A stretch of DNA of 64,000 nt. Origin: Candidatus Gastranaerophilales bacterium. Its GTDB lineage: Bacteria > Cyanobacteriota > Vampirovibrionia > Gastranaerophilales > Gastranaerophilaceae. This document shows positions 1-7,906 of the stretch, piece by piece. Location: the NCBI GenBank assembly GCA_017402995.1, contig JAFQOV010000016.1, forward strand, positions 1-64,000. Reading direction: 5' to 3'. The notes beneath the pieces are model-generated. The model was given only the letters and a program-made list of their open reading frames with translations. It was not told the origin of the DNA and ran no database searches. A program made the position numbers and the translations under genes. Positions within the stretch are counted from its first letter, which is position 1. Each line of letters starts with the position of its first letter.

Positions 1-20
1 ATTATTGTATAAGGTGTTCA

Positions 21-337
21 AAACCTCGACTGTTTTATTCAGGAGTTAAGTTTTGAAGCGTTGTAAAGAAACAAAACAATTTAACCAAGCCCGAGGTTTC
101 TTTCTTTTCTCGTACTCTTTTCTTTCTTTTCATTTCGGCGTCTGAGAGAAAAAGAAAGAAAAGAGTACAAAAGCTAAAGTTTTTTAAGAAAAAACAAAAG
201 CTTTAGCTTTTTAAAAAATAAGACGAAAGCCCTTTAAAACTTCTCTAAAAAATCCCACTTTCTTCCTAAACAAAAAGAATAATGAAACTTTAAAAAATCT
301 AGGTCAAAATAAAGTATCATTTTAAAGGAGAAACAAG
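21..337. other. Non-coding leader region upstream of hsp20
   Basis: I see no credible coding sequence in this first stretch. It holds nested inverted repeats. Arms at 21-28 and 92-99 (AAACCTCG/CGAGGTTT) could close a domain that contains a GTTTTG/CAAAAC stem. A pyrimidine mirror repeat with a perfect 19-bp hairpin lies at 97-168. Another hairpin uses arms 169-179 and 201-211 (AAAAGCTAAAG/CTTTAGCTTTT) and ends in a T-run, so it could terminate a rightward transcript. The rest, to 320, is AT-rich with no clear motif. A ribosome site (AAAGGAG) for the heat-shock gene lies at about 324-330. Confidence 0.6.
97..168 (+). repeat. Homopyrimidine mirror repeat plus complementary purine arm (triplex-capable)
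   Basis: Positions 97-111 (TTTCTTTCTTTTCTC) are mirrored exactly, 15 of 15, by 115-129 (CTCTTTTCTTTCTTT) around GTA. The second pyrimidine tract, with GTA before it and one T after it, then pairs perfectly over 19 bp (112-130) with 150-168. Read in parallel orientation, the first tract also matches the purine arm 151-165 base for base in T.A-T and C+.G-C triplets. A mirror-symmetric pyrimidine/purine tract is the classic H-DNA motif, and the folded single strand could in principle form 15 base triplets. Function is unknown. No coding frame explains the pattern. Confidence 0.8.
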
Positions 338-799
338 ATGAGATTTTCAATTGTCAAAAGAGAACCATCATATTTTTTTGAAAATATACACGAAGACCTA
401 AACCGCTTTTTGAAAGATACCTTTGGAGAGTTTGAATTTGAAAAGCACGCACCAAACGTATATAAGGCTTTTCGCCCAGCGGTTGAAATCAAGGAAAAGA
501 AAAACGAATATAATATCAAAGTTGAATTACCAAACGTTCAAAAAGAAAATATCGACGTTGAACTAGGTCAATATGCAATTTCAATTTCAGCAGAATCAAA
601 ATTTGAAAAATGTAATGAAGATGAAAACATTAAAACTTCAGAATTTCGCTATGGCAAATTTTCGCGCGTAATTCCTTTTGAACATGAAATCAATACAGAA
701 AACGCAACAAGCCAATTTAAAGATGGCATTTTGCACATTACTTTACCAAAAATGCACGAAGATAAAAAAGAAGATATTAAGAAATTAAAAATCGATTAA
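338..799 (+). CDS. Small heat-shock protein, Hsp20/alpha-crystallin family
   Basis: This 153-residue ATP-independent holdase binds unfolding proteins in the cytoplasm. The alpha-crystallin domain spans about residues 47-140. It opens with FRPAVEIKEKKNEYNIKVEL, continues through the beta-sandwich with PNVQKENIDVEL, and ends with the family G-x-L signature in DGILHITLPK. The N-terminal 45 residues are the usual variable arm, rich in Phe and Glu. The start is supported by an AAAGGAG site eight bases upstream. It is a single-gene unit closed by a strong terminator. No CIRCE-like operator was found upstream. The family assignment is secure; the specific orthologue (IbpA, Hsp18 and so on) is not. 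Confidence 0.95.
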   Translation: MRFSIVKREPSYFFENIHEDLNRFLKDTFGEFEFEKHAPNVYKAFRPAVEIKEKKNEYNIKVELPNVQKENIDVELGQYAISISAESKFEKCNEDENIKTSEFRYGKFSRVIPFEHEINTENATSQFKDGILHITLPKMHEDKKEDIKKLKID

Positions 800-820
800 T
801 AAACTTTCTTTGTTATATAT

Positions 821-880
821 AACCACCTCTCAAAAAAAGAGCTTATGCTTGATTTTGCATAAGCTCTTGGTGGTTTTATT
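821..880 (+). terminator. Intrinsic terminator after hsp20
   Basis: The core stem AAGAGCTTATGC (837-848) pairs with GCATAAGCTCTT (857-868). The flanking AACCACC (821-827) pairs with GGTGG plus a T-run (869-877). The hairpin is two-part with an internal A-rich bulge, and the T-rich tail fits rho-independent termination of the rightward gene. Confidence 0.85.
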
Positions 881-886
881 TTGTTT

Positions 887-1248
887 ATTGGGCGCAGTCG
901 CGCCGCAATTCGCTTTGTTCGGGTTTTCCGCCTGTGAAATCAAAGATTTCTTCGCTCCTTTCGCGCTTTCGCTTCAGTCGCAACGGCGGGTTAGAACGGT
1001 TTCGGGCTGTTCGCCAAAGCTCTTCGCTTTGCCGTCACGCCCTCACACTCTTTATGCCCTCACTTTGCTCAGCTAGTGCGTCGCACTACGCTTCGCTTTG
1101 TTCGGGTTACGCTTTTGCTCCTGTGGGTATCTCGCTTGTTTTCGCTTTTGCTATCGCAGTCGCTCAAAAGCTCGATTATCCTACGTCGCAATCGTAGTGC
1201 TATCGTCAAATCTCAACGATTTGCCGATTTAGCACCGGCTTACGCTTT
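887..1248 (+). repeat. Dispersed hairpin-rich island, copy 1 (longest)
   Basis: This GC-richer island lies between hsp20 and the 3' end of hppA. It contains class A hairpins at 887-909 (ATTG-GGCGC, loop AGTC, GCGCC-CAAT) and 1071-1092 (TAGTGC, loop GTC, GCACTA). Class B hairpins lie at 1012-1034 (CAAAGC, loop TCTTC) and 1204-1226 (CAAATC, loop TCAAC). The shared core that starts CCGCCTGTGAAATC runs 928-989. Extra stems lie at 1144-1171 and 1181-1197. The same modules recur at about 10.6, 33.5, 39.1 and 41.5 kb. Short open frames through it encode low-complexity Ser/Phe/Ala-rich strings and are not credible genes. The hppA stop codon lies at its edge. Confidence 0.85.
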
Positions 1249-3630
1249 AATTCTCATTGCGTAGAATGAACGAATAACGAAAATTAACGCAATGATTAAG
1301 AACGTAAATCCTGCAATTTTTGAGAATTTAGAAAATTCTGCGCTTATTGCAATTTCCATTGCCAACAAACCAAATAATGTTGTGAACTTAATTATTGGAT
1401 TCATTGCAACAGAAGATGTATCTTTGAATGGGTCACCAACAGTGTCGCCAACGACAGTTGCGTCGTGCAGTGGTGTCGCTTTTTGTGCAAGGTCAACTTC
1501 AACAATTTTCTTTGCATTATCCCAGCAACCGCCAGCGTTTGCCATAAATACCGCTTGGAACAAGCCAAACACAGCAATTGCGATTAGATAGCTGACAAAG
1601 AATGACACAGGAGCAGTGTTATCTTTAATTGGTGAAGATAAAAATGCCAATGCTAAAGCAAATGAGAACAAAGCAACAAATATATTAAACATACCTTTTT
1701 GAGCATATTGAGTACAAATTTTAACAACTTCTTTAGAATTATCTAAAGTTGCTTTTTTGTCATCTGCTTCGCCAAGTTTAATATGATTTTTAATATATTC
1801 AGTTGCAGAATATGCCCCTGTTGTAACTGCTTGCATTGAAGCACCAGAGAACCAGTAAATTACCGCACCACCAGCAATAAAGCCAAGCAATGTATATGGA
1901 TTTAATAGGTTCAATATCATTTCAGGTGTGATATTCAATGTATTTTGAATAACTAAAATTAAAGAGAAAATCATTGTTGTGGCACCAACAACAGCTGTAC
2001 CAATTAAAACGGGTTTAGATGTTGCTTTAAATGTGTTACCTGCACCGTCATTTTCTTCTAAGTATTTTTTAGCATTTTCAAAATCAGGTTTAAAACCATA
2101 TGCTTTTTCAATTTGATTTGAAATGTCTTCTTGTTCTTCAATTAATGATAACTCATAAACTGATTGAGCATTATCTGTAACAGGGCCATAAGAGTCAACC
2201 GCAATTGTAACAGGACCCATACCCAAGAAACCAAATGCTACAAGACCAAAAGCAAATACTGATGGGTAAATCATTACGCCATCAATTGATAAACTAGCCC
2301 AATATGCAAGTCCCATTAAAAGAACAATAATTGCGCCAATCCAAAAACCGCTGAAGTTTCCAGCAACAATACCAGAAAGAATTGTTAAAGAAGCACCACC
2401 TTCGCTTGACGCTGTAACAACTTCTTTTGTGTGTTTTGCTTTTGGTGAAGTAAATACTTTTGTTGCTTCTGGAATTAATGCAGCGCCTAGTGTACCACAA
2501 GAAATGATTAAAGATAAAATTAACCATAAGTTGTTTGGAGCGTCTGCTAAAAGCCATTTTGAAACGCCAAAAGTCATGATGATTGATAGAATTGAAGTTA
2601 ACCAAACAAGGTTTGACAGTGGTGTTTCAAAGTCAAATTTTTGACATTTTTTTGCATAGCAACAAGTGATTACATTATTAATCCAATAAGCAACAATTGA
2701 TGTAACAATCATCAAAAATCTCATTGTGAAAATCCAAGTTAAAAGTTGAATTTGATATTGTGGGAAAACACCCAACAAAATAAAGCTAACAAGCGCAACA
2801 CCTGTAACGCCATATGTTTCAAAACCATCAGCAGATGGTCCAATAGAATCGCCTGCGTTGTCGCCTGTACAGTCTGCAATTACGCCAGGGTTTCTTGGAT
2901 CATCTTCTTTAATGCCAAATTGAATTTTCATTAAGTCTGAACCAATATCGGCAATTTTTGTAAAAATACCGCCCGCAACACGCAAAGCACTTGCGCCCAA
3001 GCTTTCGCCGATTGCAAAACCAATGAAACAAGCGCCAGCAAGTTCACCTGGGACAAATAATAAAATTACAAGCATTAAAATTAGCTCAACGCAAACCAAT
3101 AATACGCCGATTGACATACCAGCTTTTAATGGAATATTCAAACAGCCTAATGGTTTAGAGCGAAGTGCTGTAAATGATGTTCTAGCATTTGCAAGGGTAT
3201 TCATTCTGATACCAAACCAAGCAACAAAATATGAACCCAAAATACCGATTATTGACCACAAAAGAATCAACCCAACGCTTTTTGCGCCCATATGTTCTAA
3301 AACACCAAAGTAATATGCGATACACAAACCAATTAAAACTTCTAAAACAACTAAGAATTTTCCTTGTTGAATTAAATATGTTTTACAAGTTTCAAAAATT
3401 GTGTTTCCAACATTTTCCATTAATGGATGAACTTTGATTTGTTTGATTTTGAAATATTCAATCAAACCGAAAATAGCCCCTAATACAGCAACTGCAATAC
3501 CAGCCAATAATAAATTGTAGTGGAATTTGTCTGCGCTAAAATCAGGAACAACTAAAGACGCTTCTGAAGCAAATGTTGGCATAGCGCACAATAACATTGC
3601 CAAAGCACCTTTCATGAATTTTTTAAACAT
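1240..3630 (-). CDS. hppA: Membrane-bound ion-translocating pyrophosphatase
   Basis: This enzyme hydrolyses PPi and pumps H+ and/or Na+ across the inner membrane. It has 796 residues and many membrane segments. The substrate-binding signature DDPRNPGVIADCTGDNAGDS lies at 243-262, with further conserved acidic motifs at 478-488 (VDSYGPVTDNA) and in the C-terminal GDTVGDPFKDT stretch. The TGDNAGDSIGPSADGFETYG form differs from the common NVGDNVGD form and marks a divergent subfamily. GNTFKAT (531-537) has Lys535 where K+-dependent enzymes usually have Ala, which suggests K+ independence. A cleavable-looking signal segment precedes the first conserved helix. The start has AGGGG upstream. Ion specificity cannot be fixed from sequence. 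The last codons run into a repeat island. Confidence 0.95.
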   Translation of the reverse strand: MFKKFMKGALAMLLCAMPTFASEASLVVPDFSADKFHYNLLLAGIAVAVLGAIFGLIEYFKIKQIKVHPLMENVGNTIFETCKTYLIQQGKFLVVLEVLIGLCIAYYFGVLEHMGAKSVGLILLWSIIGILGSYFVAWFGIRMNTLANARTSFTALRSKPLGCLNIPLKAGMSIGVLLVCVELILMLVILLFVPGELAGACFIGFAIGESLGASALRVAGGIFTKIADIGSDLMKIQFGIKEDDPRNPGVIADCTGDNAGDSIGPSADGFETYGVTGVALVSFILLGVFPQYQIQLLTWIFTMRFLMIVTSIVAYWINNVITCCYAKKCQKFDFETPLSNLVWLTSILSIIMTFGVSKWLLADAPNNLWLILSLIISCGTLGAALIPEATKVFTSPKAKHTKEVVTASSEGGASLTILSGIVAGNFSGFWIGAIIVLLMGLAYWASLSIDGVMIYPSVFAFGLVAFGFLGMGPVTIAVDSYGPVTDNAQSVYELSLIEEQEDISNQIEKAYGFKPDFENAKKYLEENDGAGNTFKATSKPVLIGTAVVGATTMIFSLILVIQNTLNITPEMILNLLNPYTLLGFIAGGAVIYWFSGASMQAVTTGAYSATEYIKNHIKLGEADDKKATLDNSKEVVKICTQYAQKGMFNIFVALFSFALALAFLSSPIKDNTAPVSFFVSYLIAIAVFGLFQAVFMANAGGCWDNAKKIVEVDLAQKATPLHDATVVGDTVGDPFKDTSSVAMNPIIKFTTLFGLLAMEIAISAEFSKFSKIAGFTFLIIALIFVIRSFYAMRIKA

Positions 3631-3711
3631 AAAATATCCCCTATAATAATAGCTATAATAGGATATTATAATAATTATTTAAAATTGAACTCCAACAAAT
3701 GAGTCATTTTC

Positions 3712-4290
3712 TTAAATTGTTTTTGTGTAAAGTCTGATTTTAAACTTTGCAATTAAGATAGTTTTGTCTTTGTCGTATGGTTCAATATAAACTTCATAGA
3801 TATTTGTTAAATAATTTTCTTTTGTAATATTTTTGAAAAATGATTGCAATTGAGAATAATTACCAACAGTAACAAATGACAATTCACAAGCATTATATCC
3901 AGGAGTGTTTGTCATTGCAACTTTATCATCTTTTGGTTCGTAATTGTAATCAATTGAACGAATTTTAATGCCACTATTTGTAATGTTAGATAAAATATTT
4001 TCAAACATTATACCAAAAGAAGCTTCTGGGCTGAATTGTTGTCCAAGAACTTCATAGATAACTTTTCCGCTTTGGCTTTCTTTCTTTTTAACATTTCTAT
4101 TTGCAGCTTTTGCTTTTCTGATTTGGTCAAGTTTTGCTTGTTTTGTTTGCAATTCTTCTTTCTTTTGTGTGACTGCACTGTGTGTTTCAAACGCAACAAC
4201 CGCGCGGTCGTAAACGAAATATATGCCGCCACCAAAAGCGATTAAAACAATTAAAATATATAAGATATTATCTTTAATTAACTTTTCCAT
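3712..4290 (-). CDS. pilO: PilO-like type IV pilus inner-membrane assembly protein
   Basis: This probable PilO partner of PilN in the alignment complex has 192 residues from the chosen start. It has one N-terminal membrane helix (about residues 8-26, ILYILIVLIAFGGGIYFVYD) and a Lys/Gln-rich coiled coil to about residue 70. A periplasmic ferredoxin-like domain follows, with the typical FGIMFENILSNI and YSQLQSFFKNI elements. I chose ATG at 4290 over the upstream TTG at 4308 because it has an AGGGTGA site and leaves a 7-base gap to the preceding stop. It is co-transcribed behind the PilM-PilN fusion. The call rests on architecture and position, since the family is poorly conserved. Confidence 0.75.
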   Translation of the reverse strand: MEKLIKDNILYILIVLIAFGGGIYFVYDRAVVAFETHSAVTQKKEELQTKQAKLDQIRKAKAANRNVKKKESQSGKVIYEVLGQQFSPEASFGIMFENILSNITNSGIKIRSIDYNYEPKDDKVAMTNTPGYNACELSFVTVGNYSQLQSFFKNITKENYLTNIYEVYIEPYDKDKTILIAKFKIRLYTKTI

Positions 4291-4297
4291 CTTCACC

Positions 4298-5989
4298 CTA
4301 TCTTGCAAGCTTCATTTGTTTTGAAGGTTTTTCAATTTCTTTTTTATTATTTTCAGCTTCAGGAGCTTTTTTCTTAATGATTTCAATTTCGGAAGCTTCA
4401 GACGCTTCTTCTTTAGCAATTTCAATATCAGTATTTGCAATTTCGAAACTATATAATCTGTCGAAATCTTTTTCCATTAATAAATTGCTGATATATGCTT
4501 CACTTTCACCACTAACATCTGTTAAAACTTTTAATTCTGTTAATTTGATATTTGATTGAGGTGAAACAACTCTTAAATTTTTATAATATTCATAGATATC
4601 TGCGATATTTTCAGCAATACCTTTGATTAAAATTTTATCTCCAGCTTTGTTATAATATTTTGTTAACCAAACATTTTTTGGAATATCAGTTGCAATAGAA
4701 TCATAGAAATTAATTGCAACAACGTTTGACGCTGCAACTTGGTCAATCACACCAAACATATCGATATCTGGAGCTTTTTCGCCTTGTTCTTCTGAGCTAA
4801 TTTGAGCATCAAGTGATTGAATTTCAGATTTATATTGAGATAATTTATCTTGAGCGCTAACATCAACAAAATTAAGCCCTGCGCCAATTGCACCAAAGAA
4901 AATTGCAACCACAACAGCAAGTACAACACAAACTTTAATAACAAATTCGCTTGTAATATCAACGTCTTGACCTGCGATTTTAGTTGTAAAATAAATTCCT
5001 AAATAAGCAGCAGGGTCGTCTGATAAAACGTTTAATGTGATGAAATCTGGAGCAATAATTGAAGCACCCAAAACACTAGCTGTTACAGAGTTTGCCTCGT
5101 TAAAGTCTGTCGCTGCCATTACATCAAGCATTGGCTTTTTAGAATATTTATTTGAATCAATTGCAACAATTTCTCTGTCATATTGCATTTGACGTTTTAA
5201 AACATCTGCACATATATCATCAGTTTGGCTGATAATATAAAGTTTCATTGAAGGGTAATTGTTTAAAAGTTGAGATGAGCTTGAAACAATCGCTTGGTAA
5301 GCTTCTTCTGTTGAGAATGATTTAATCGCCAAAGGAACTTCTGTGCAATCAAGAAGATTTTTGCCTTCCATTTGGAACAGAGTAAAGCTGTTTGTATTAA
5401 TCATCATTAATGTCCAAGAAGATTCTTCAAGAACAACATCATCAATAAGTCCTGTAACGTGTAAACCACGAATTGTAGCTGAATAAGCACTTTCTATCCC
5501 GATTAATTGCAAACCGCAATCGCTAATTATATCTTTGATTTGATCAATTGCAGTTTTTTGGAAAGATGTGTAAGCAATTTTTTTAGTAGACGCGTCATTT
5601 GCACCAGAAACAGTATAGCAACCAGAAACAGGCTCTTCTCTTTTGAAAAGATAAAACTCTTCTGCTTTTGATAAAACAACAGTTTTTAATTCTGCGTCAC
5701 CAATGATAGATGGAACTTGAGTGAAATCAAAATGAACATTTGGTAAAACCAAATATGTCAAAGCTTTTGGCGGAATTTTCATCTCGTCCATTAATTCGAC
5801 GATTGCGGTTTTAAATTGAATATAATCTTGAATTTCTCTTGTTGAGAAATTATAATCAACTTTTTTTCTTCCGTAATTTAAAACAACATTTTTAAACTTG
5901 TCTACAATGACTGCTTCAAGCCCTATACCAGGGGTAAGCGAAATTCCGACAACTTGCTTTTGATTTCCTTGCGATAAAAAATTTAACAT
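4298..5989 (-). CDS. PilM-PilN fusion protein (type IV pilus/competence assembly)
   Basis: This single 563-residue chain appears to join two normally separate pilus proteins. Residues 1 to about 325 look like an actin-like PilM domain that would sit on the cytoplasmic face. Residues about 345-373 form one membrane helix. A coiled coil (about 378-402) and a PilN-type periplasmic domain follow, recognisable by PKNVWLTKYYNKAGDKILIK. A charged Glu/Lys tail (about 520-563) ends the protein. In most bacteria PilM binds the short cytoplasmic N-terminus of PilN, so fusion would fix their 1:1 pairing. PilO follows immediately. PilP, PilQ and the motors are not in this window. The fold calls come from pattern recognition, not alignment. 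Confidence 0.75.
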   Translation of the reverse strand: MLNFLSQGNQKQVVGISLTPGIGLEAVIVDKFKNVVLNYGRKKVDYNFSTREIQDYIQFKTAIVELMDEMKIPPKALTYLVLPNVHFDFTQVPSIIGDAELKTVVLSKAEEFYLFKREEPVSGCYTVSGANDASTKKIAYTSFQKTAIDQIKDIISDCGLQLIGIESAYSATIRGLHVTGLIDDVVLEESSWTLMMINTNSFTLFQMEGKNLLDCTEVPLAIKSFSTEEAYQAIVSSSSQLLNNYPSMKLYIISQTDDICADVLKRQMQYDREIVAIDSNKYSKKPMLDVMAATDFNEANSVTASVLGASIIAPDFITLNVLSDDPAAYLGIYFTTKIAGQDVDITSEFVIKVCVVLAVVVAIFFGAIGAGLNFVDVSAQDKLSQYKSEIQSLDAQISSEEQGEKAPDIDMFGVIDQVAASNVVAINFYDSIATDIPKNVWLTKYYNKAGDKILIKGIAENIADIYEYYKNLRVVSPQSNIKLTELKVLTDVSGESEAYISNLLMEKDFDRLYSFEIANTDIEIAKEEASEASEIEIIKKKAPEAENNKKEIEKPSKQMKLAR

Positions 5990-6098
5990 CTCTATAAAAT
6001 TCTAAACTTATTCACATCTACCTATATTTTATAATACAATAATAATATAAAATATAATAATATCTTAACAATTGTATACAAAAAAACAAGGTGAAAAA

Positions 6099-6860
6099 AT
6101 GGAAAATAACTATATTTACGGAAAAAATCCAATATTTGAAGTACTATCAAAAAACCCAAAAAGAGTAAACAAAATTTACATTCAAAAAGGATTTTTTTAC
6201 GATAAGCGTTTAAAAAATATTGTTGACCTTGCACGTGACAATAAAATTATTGTTCAAGAGGCGTCTTTGCAAAAATTTGCAGAATTTTTTGAACCAAACG
6301 TTAATTTTCAAGGAATTATCGCAAGCATTTCGCCTGTTGAATATATCGAGCTTGAAGACTTTTTAGAAATTGAAAAAGAAGGCTATAAAAAATTAATTAT
6401 TTTAGATGGCATATCAGACCCACATAACTTTGGGGCAATAATAAGAACAGCAGCTGCTGCGGGATTTGACGGGGTATTAATTTCAAATCACAGAAGTTGT
6501 CCAATTACACCAACTGTTGAAAAAATTTCTTCTGGCGCAATTAATCATATTCCAATTATTAAAACAACTAGTCTTTCAGCTAGTATTGAAACTTTGAAAA
6601 AACACGACTTTTGGGTAATTGCGACACAAATGCAAGCAAAAGATAATTACTATGAAATTGATTATACGGATATGAACTTTGCTGTTGTTATGGGTTCAGA
6701 AGGTTCAGGGATTTCCAAAACAATTTTAAACAAAGCCGATTTTACAATCAAAATGGAATCAAATTTTGAATCTCTAAACGTATCAGCAGCTACTGCTGTC
6801 ATTGCATATGAAGCATTAAGGCAAATTCGAGTAAAAGAAAAAATCGCTTTAAGAAAATAA
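6099..6860 (+). CDS. rlmB: TrmH/SpoU-family 23S rRNA 2'-O-ribose methyltransferase (RlmB-like)
   Basis: This SAM-dependent knotted (SPOUT) methyltransferase probably methylates G2251 of 23S rRNA. An N-terminal substrate-binding domain (about residues 5-75, beginning YIYGKNPIFEVL) precedes the catalytic domain. The three SpoU motifs are visible: LDGISDPHNFGAIIRTA, VVMGSEGSGIS, and LNVSAATAVIAYEALR. The start ATG at 6099 has AAGGTG nine bases upstream, whereas the longer frame begins at TTG without one. The length of 253 is normal. TrmH-family substrates are hard to tell apart, so the exact target nucleotide is inference. The sigma factor gene follows in the same direction after 38 bases. Confidence 0.9.
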   Translation: MENNYIYGKNPIFEVLSKNPKRVNKIYIQKGFFYDKRLKNIVDLARDNKIIVQEASLQKFAEFFEPNVNFQGIIASISPVEYIELEDFLEIEKEGYKKLIILDGISDPHNFGAIIRTAAAAGFDGVLISNHRSCPITPTVEKISSGAINHIPIIKTTSLSASIETLKKHDFWVIATQMQAKDNYYEIDYTDMNFAVVMGSEGSGISKTILNKADFTIKMESNFESLNVSAATAVIAYEALRQIRVKEKIALRK

Positions 6861-6898
6861 AAAAATAGTATATAATAGCATTAATTCTTGGAGAAAAA

Positions 6899-7906
6899 AT
6901 GAAAATAAAAAACGAAAATAAAGATACAAACGATTTTTTATATGACGATTTAGACGAACAAGCTCTCCTTGAAATTGACAACGATATTACTTCTCAGGAA
7001 GAAACAGAACAAGAAGACAACCAAAAAAACCAAGAAGACTACAAGTCAATTGTTGCTGACGATTCCGTTAAAATATATTTGCAACAAATTGGTAAAATTC
7101 CGCTTTTGAGCTTTGAAGACGAACTTGAAGTCGCAAGACAAATCAAAGAAAAAGGTTCTCAAAAAGCTCGCGAAATCTTAATTAATGCCAATTTAAGATT
7201 AGTTGTATCAATTGCAAAAAAATATATTGGTAGAGGGTTATCTTTTCTTGATTTAATTCAAGAAGGAAATCTTGGCTTGATGAAAGCAGCAGAAAAGTTT
7301 GATTATTCAAAAGGATATAAATTTTCAACATATGCAACTTGGTGGATTCAACAAGCAATCACAAGAGGCATTGCGGACAAATCTAGAATGATACGTCTTC
7401 CAGTTCATATGATTGAAACTTTATCTAAAATTAAACGTGCAACAATTGAACTATCAACTGAATTAAACAGAGTCCCAACCAAAGAAGAAATTGCAAAAAG
7501 AGTTGATTTGCCGGTCAATAAACTTGTTGCATTAATGAAAAGTTCGCAAAGCACAATCTCAATCGAAACCCCAGCAAACCAAAAAGATGACAACTCTAAA
7601 ATTGCTGATTTCATTATTGACGAAACTCATTTAACGCCTGACACAAAAGTTACACAAGAAAACTTATTGGGTGATGTGCAAAAAATGTTAAACCAATTAA
7701 ACCCAAAAGAAAAAGACGTTTTAATCATGCGCTATGGGTTAGATAACAATGGACAAAAGAAAACACTAGACGAAATTGGCACAAGATATGGTGTTTCAAG
7801 AGAAAGAATTCGCCAAATTGAAACAAGAGCGATTGCAAAATTGAAAAAATTATGCAGAAATAAAAACCTTTCAATCAACTTAAAAAATTATATTGGCTTA
7901 GATTAA
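6899..7906 (+). CDS. rpoD: Sigma-70 family RNA polymerase sigma factor (primary/group 2 type)
   Basis: This 335-residue sigma factor has region 1.2 (DSVKIYLQQIGKIPLLS), core region 2 with NLRLVVSIAKKY and LDLIQEGNLGLMKA, and -10 recognition region 2.4 with YKFSTYATWWIQQAITRGI. It also has region 3 (RLPVHMIETL) and the region 4.2 helix-turn-helix (LDEIGTRYGVSRERIRQIE). The acidic N-terminus is only about 55 residues, so the large non-conserved region of E. coli RpoD is absent, as in cyanobacterial SigA-type factors. GGAGAAAAA precedes the ATG, and a TATAAT box lies at 6871-6876. Whether it is the housekeeping factor or a close paralogue cannot be decided here. The stop overlaps the convergent amidase stop by four bases. 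Confidence 0.9.
   Translation: MKIKNENKDTNDFLYDDLDEQALLEIDNDITSQEETEQEDNQKNQEDYKSIVADDSVKIYLQQIGKIPLLSFEDELEVARQIKEKGSQKAREILINANLRLVVSIAKKYIGRGLSFLDLIQEGNLGLMKAAEKFDYSKGYKFSTYATWWIQQAITRGIADKSRMIRLPVHMIETLSKIKRATIELSTELNRVPTKEEIAKRVDLPVNKLVALMKSSQSTISIETPANQKDDNSKIADFIIDETHLTPDTKVTQENLLGDVQKMLNQLNPKEKDVLIMRYGLDNNGQKKTLDEIGTRYGVSRERIRQIETRAIAKLKKLCRNKNLSINLKNYIGLD

Noticed and set aside
10-30. tRNA T-arm-like TTCAAAA in the first bases
   Set aside because: The flanking bases do not make a five-base T stem or an acceptor end, and no anticodon arm can be placed.
810-1264. Open frames of 60-90 codons across the first island
   Set aside because: They are Ser/Phe/Ala/Leu-rich, overlap one another, coincide with repeat hairpins and lack ribosome sites. 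The frames follow from repeat composition.
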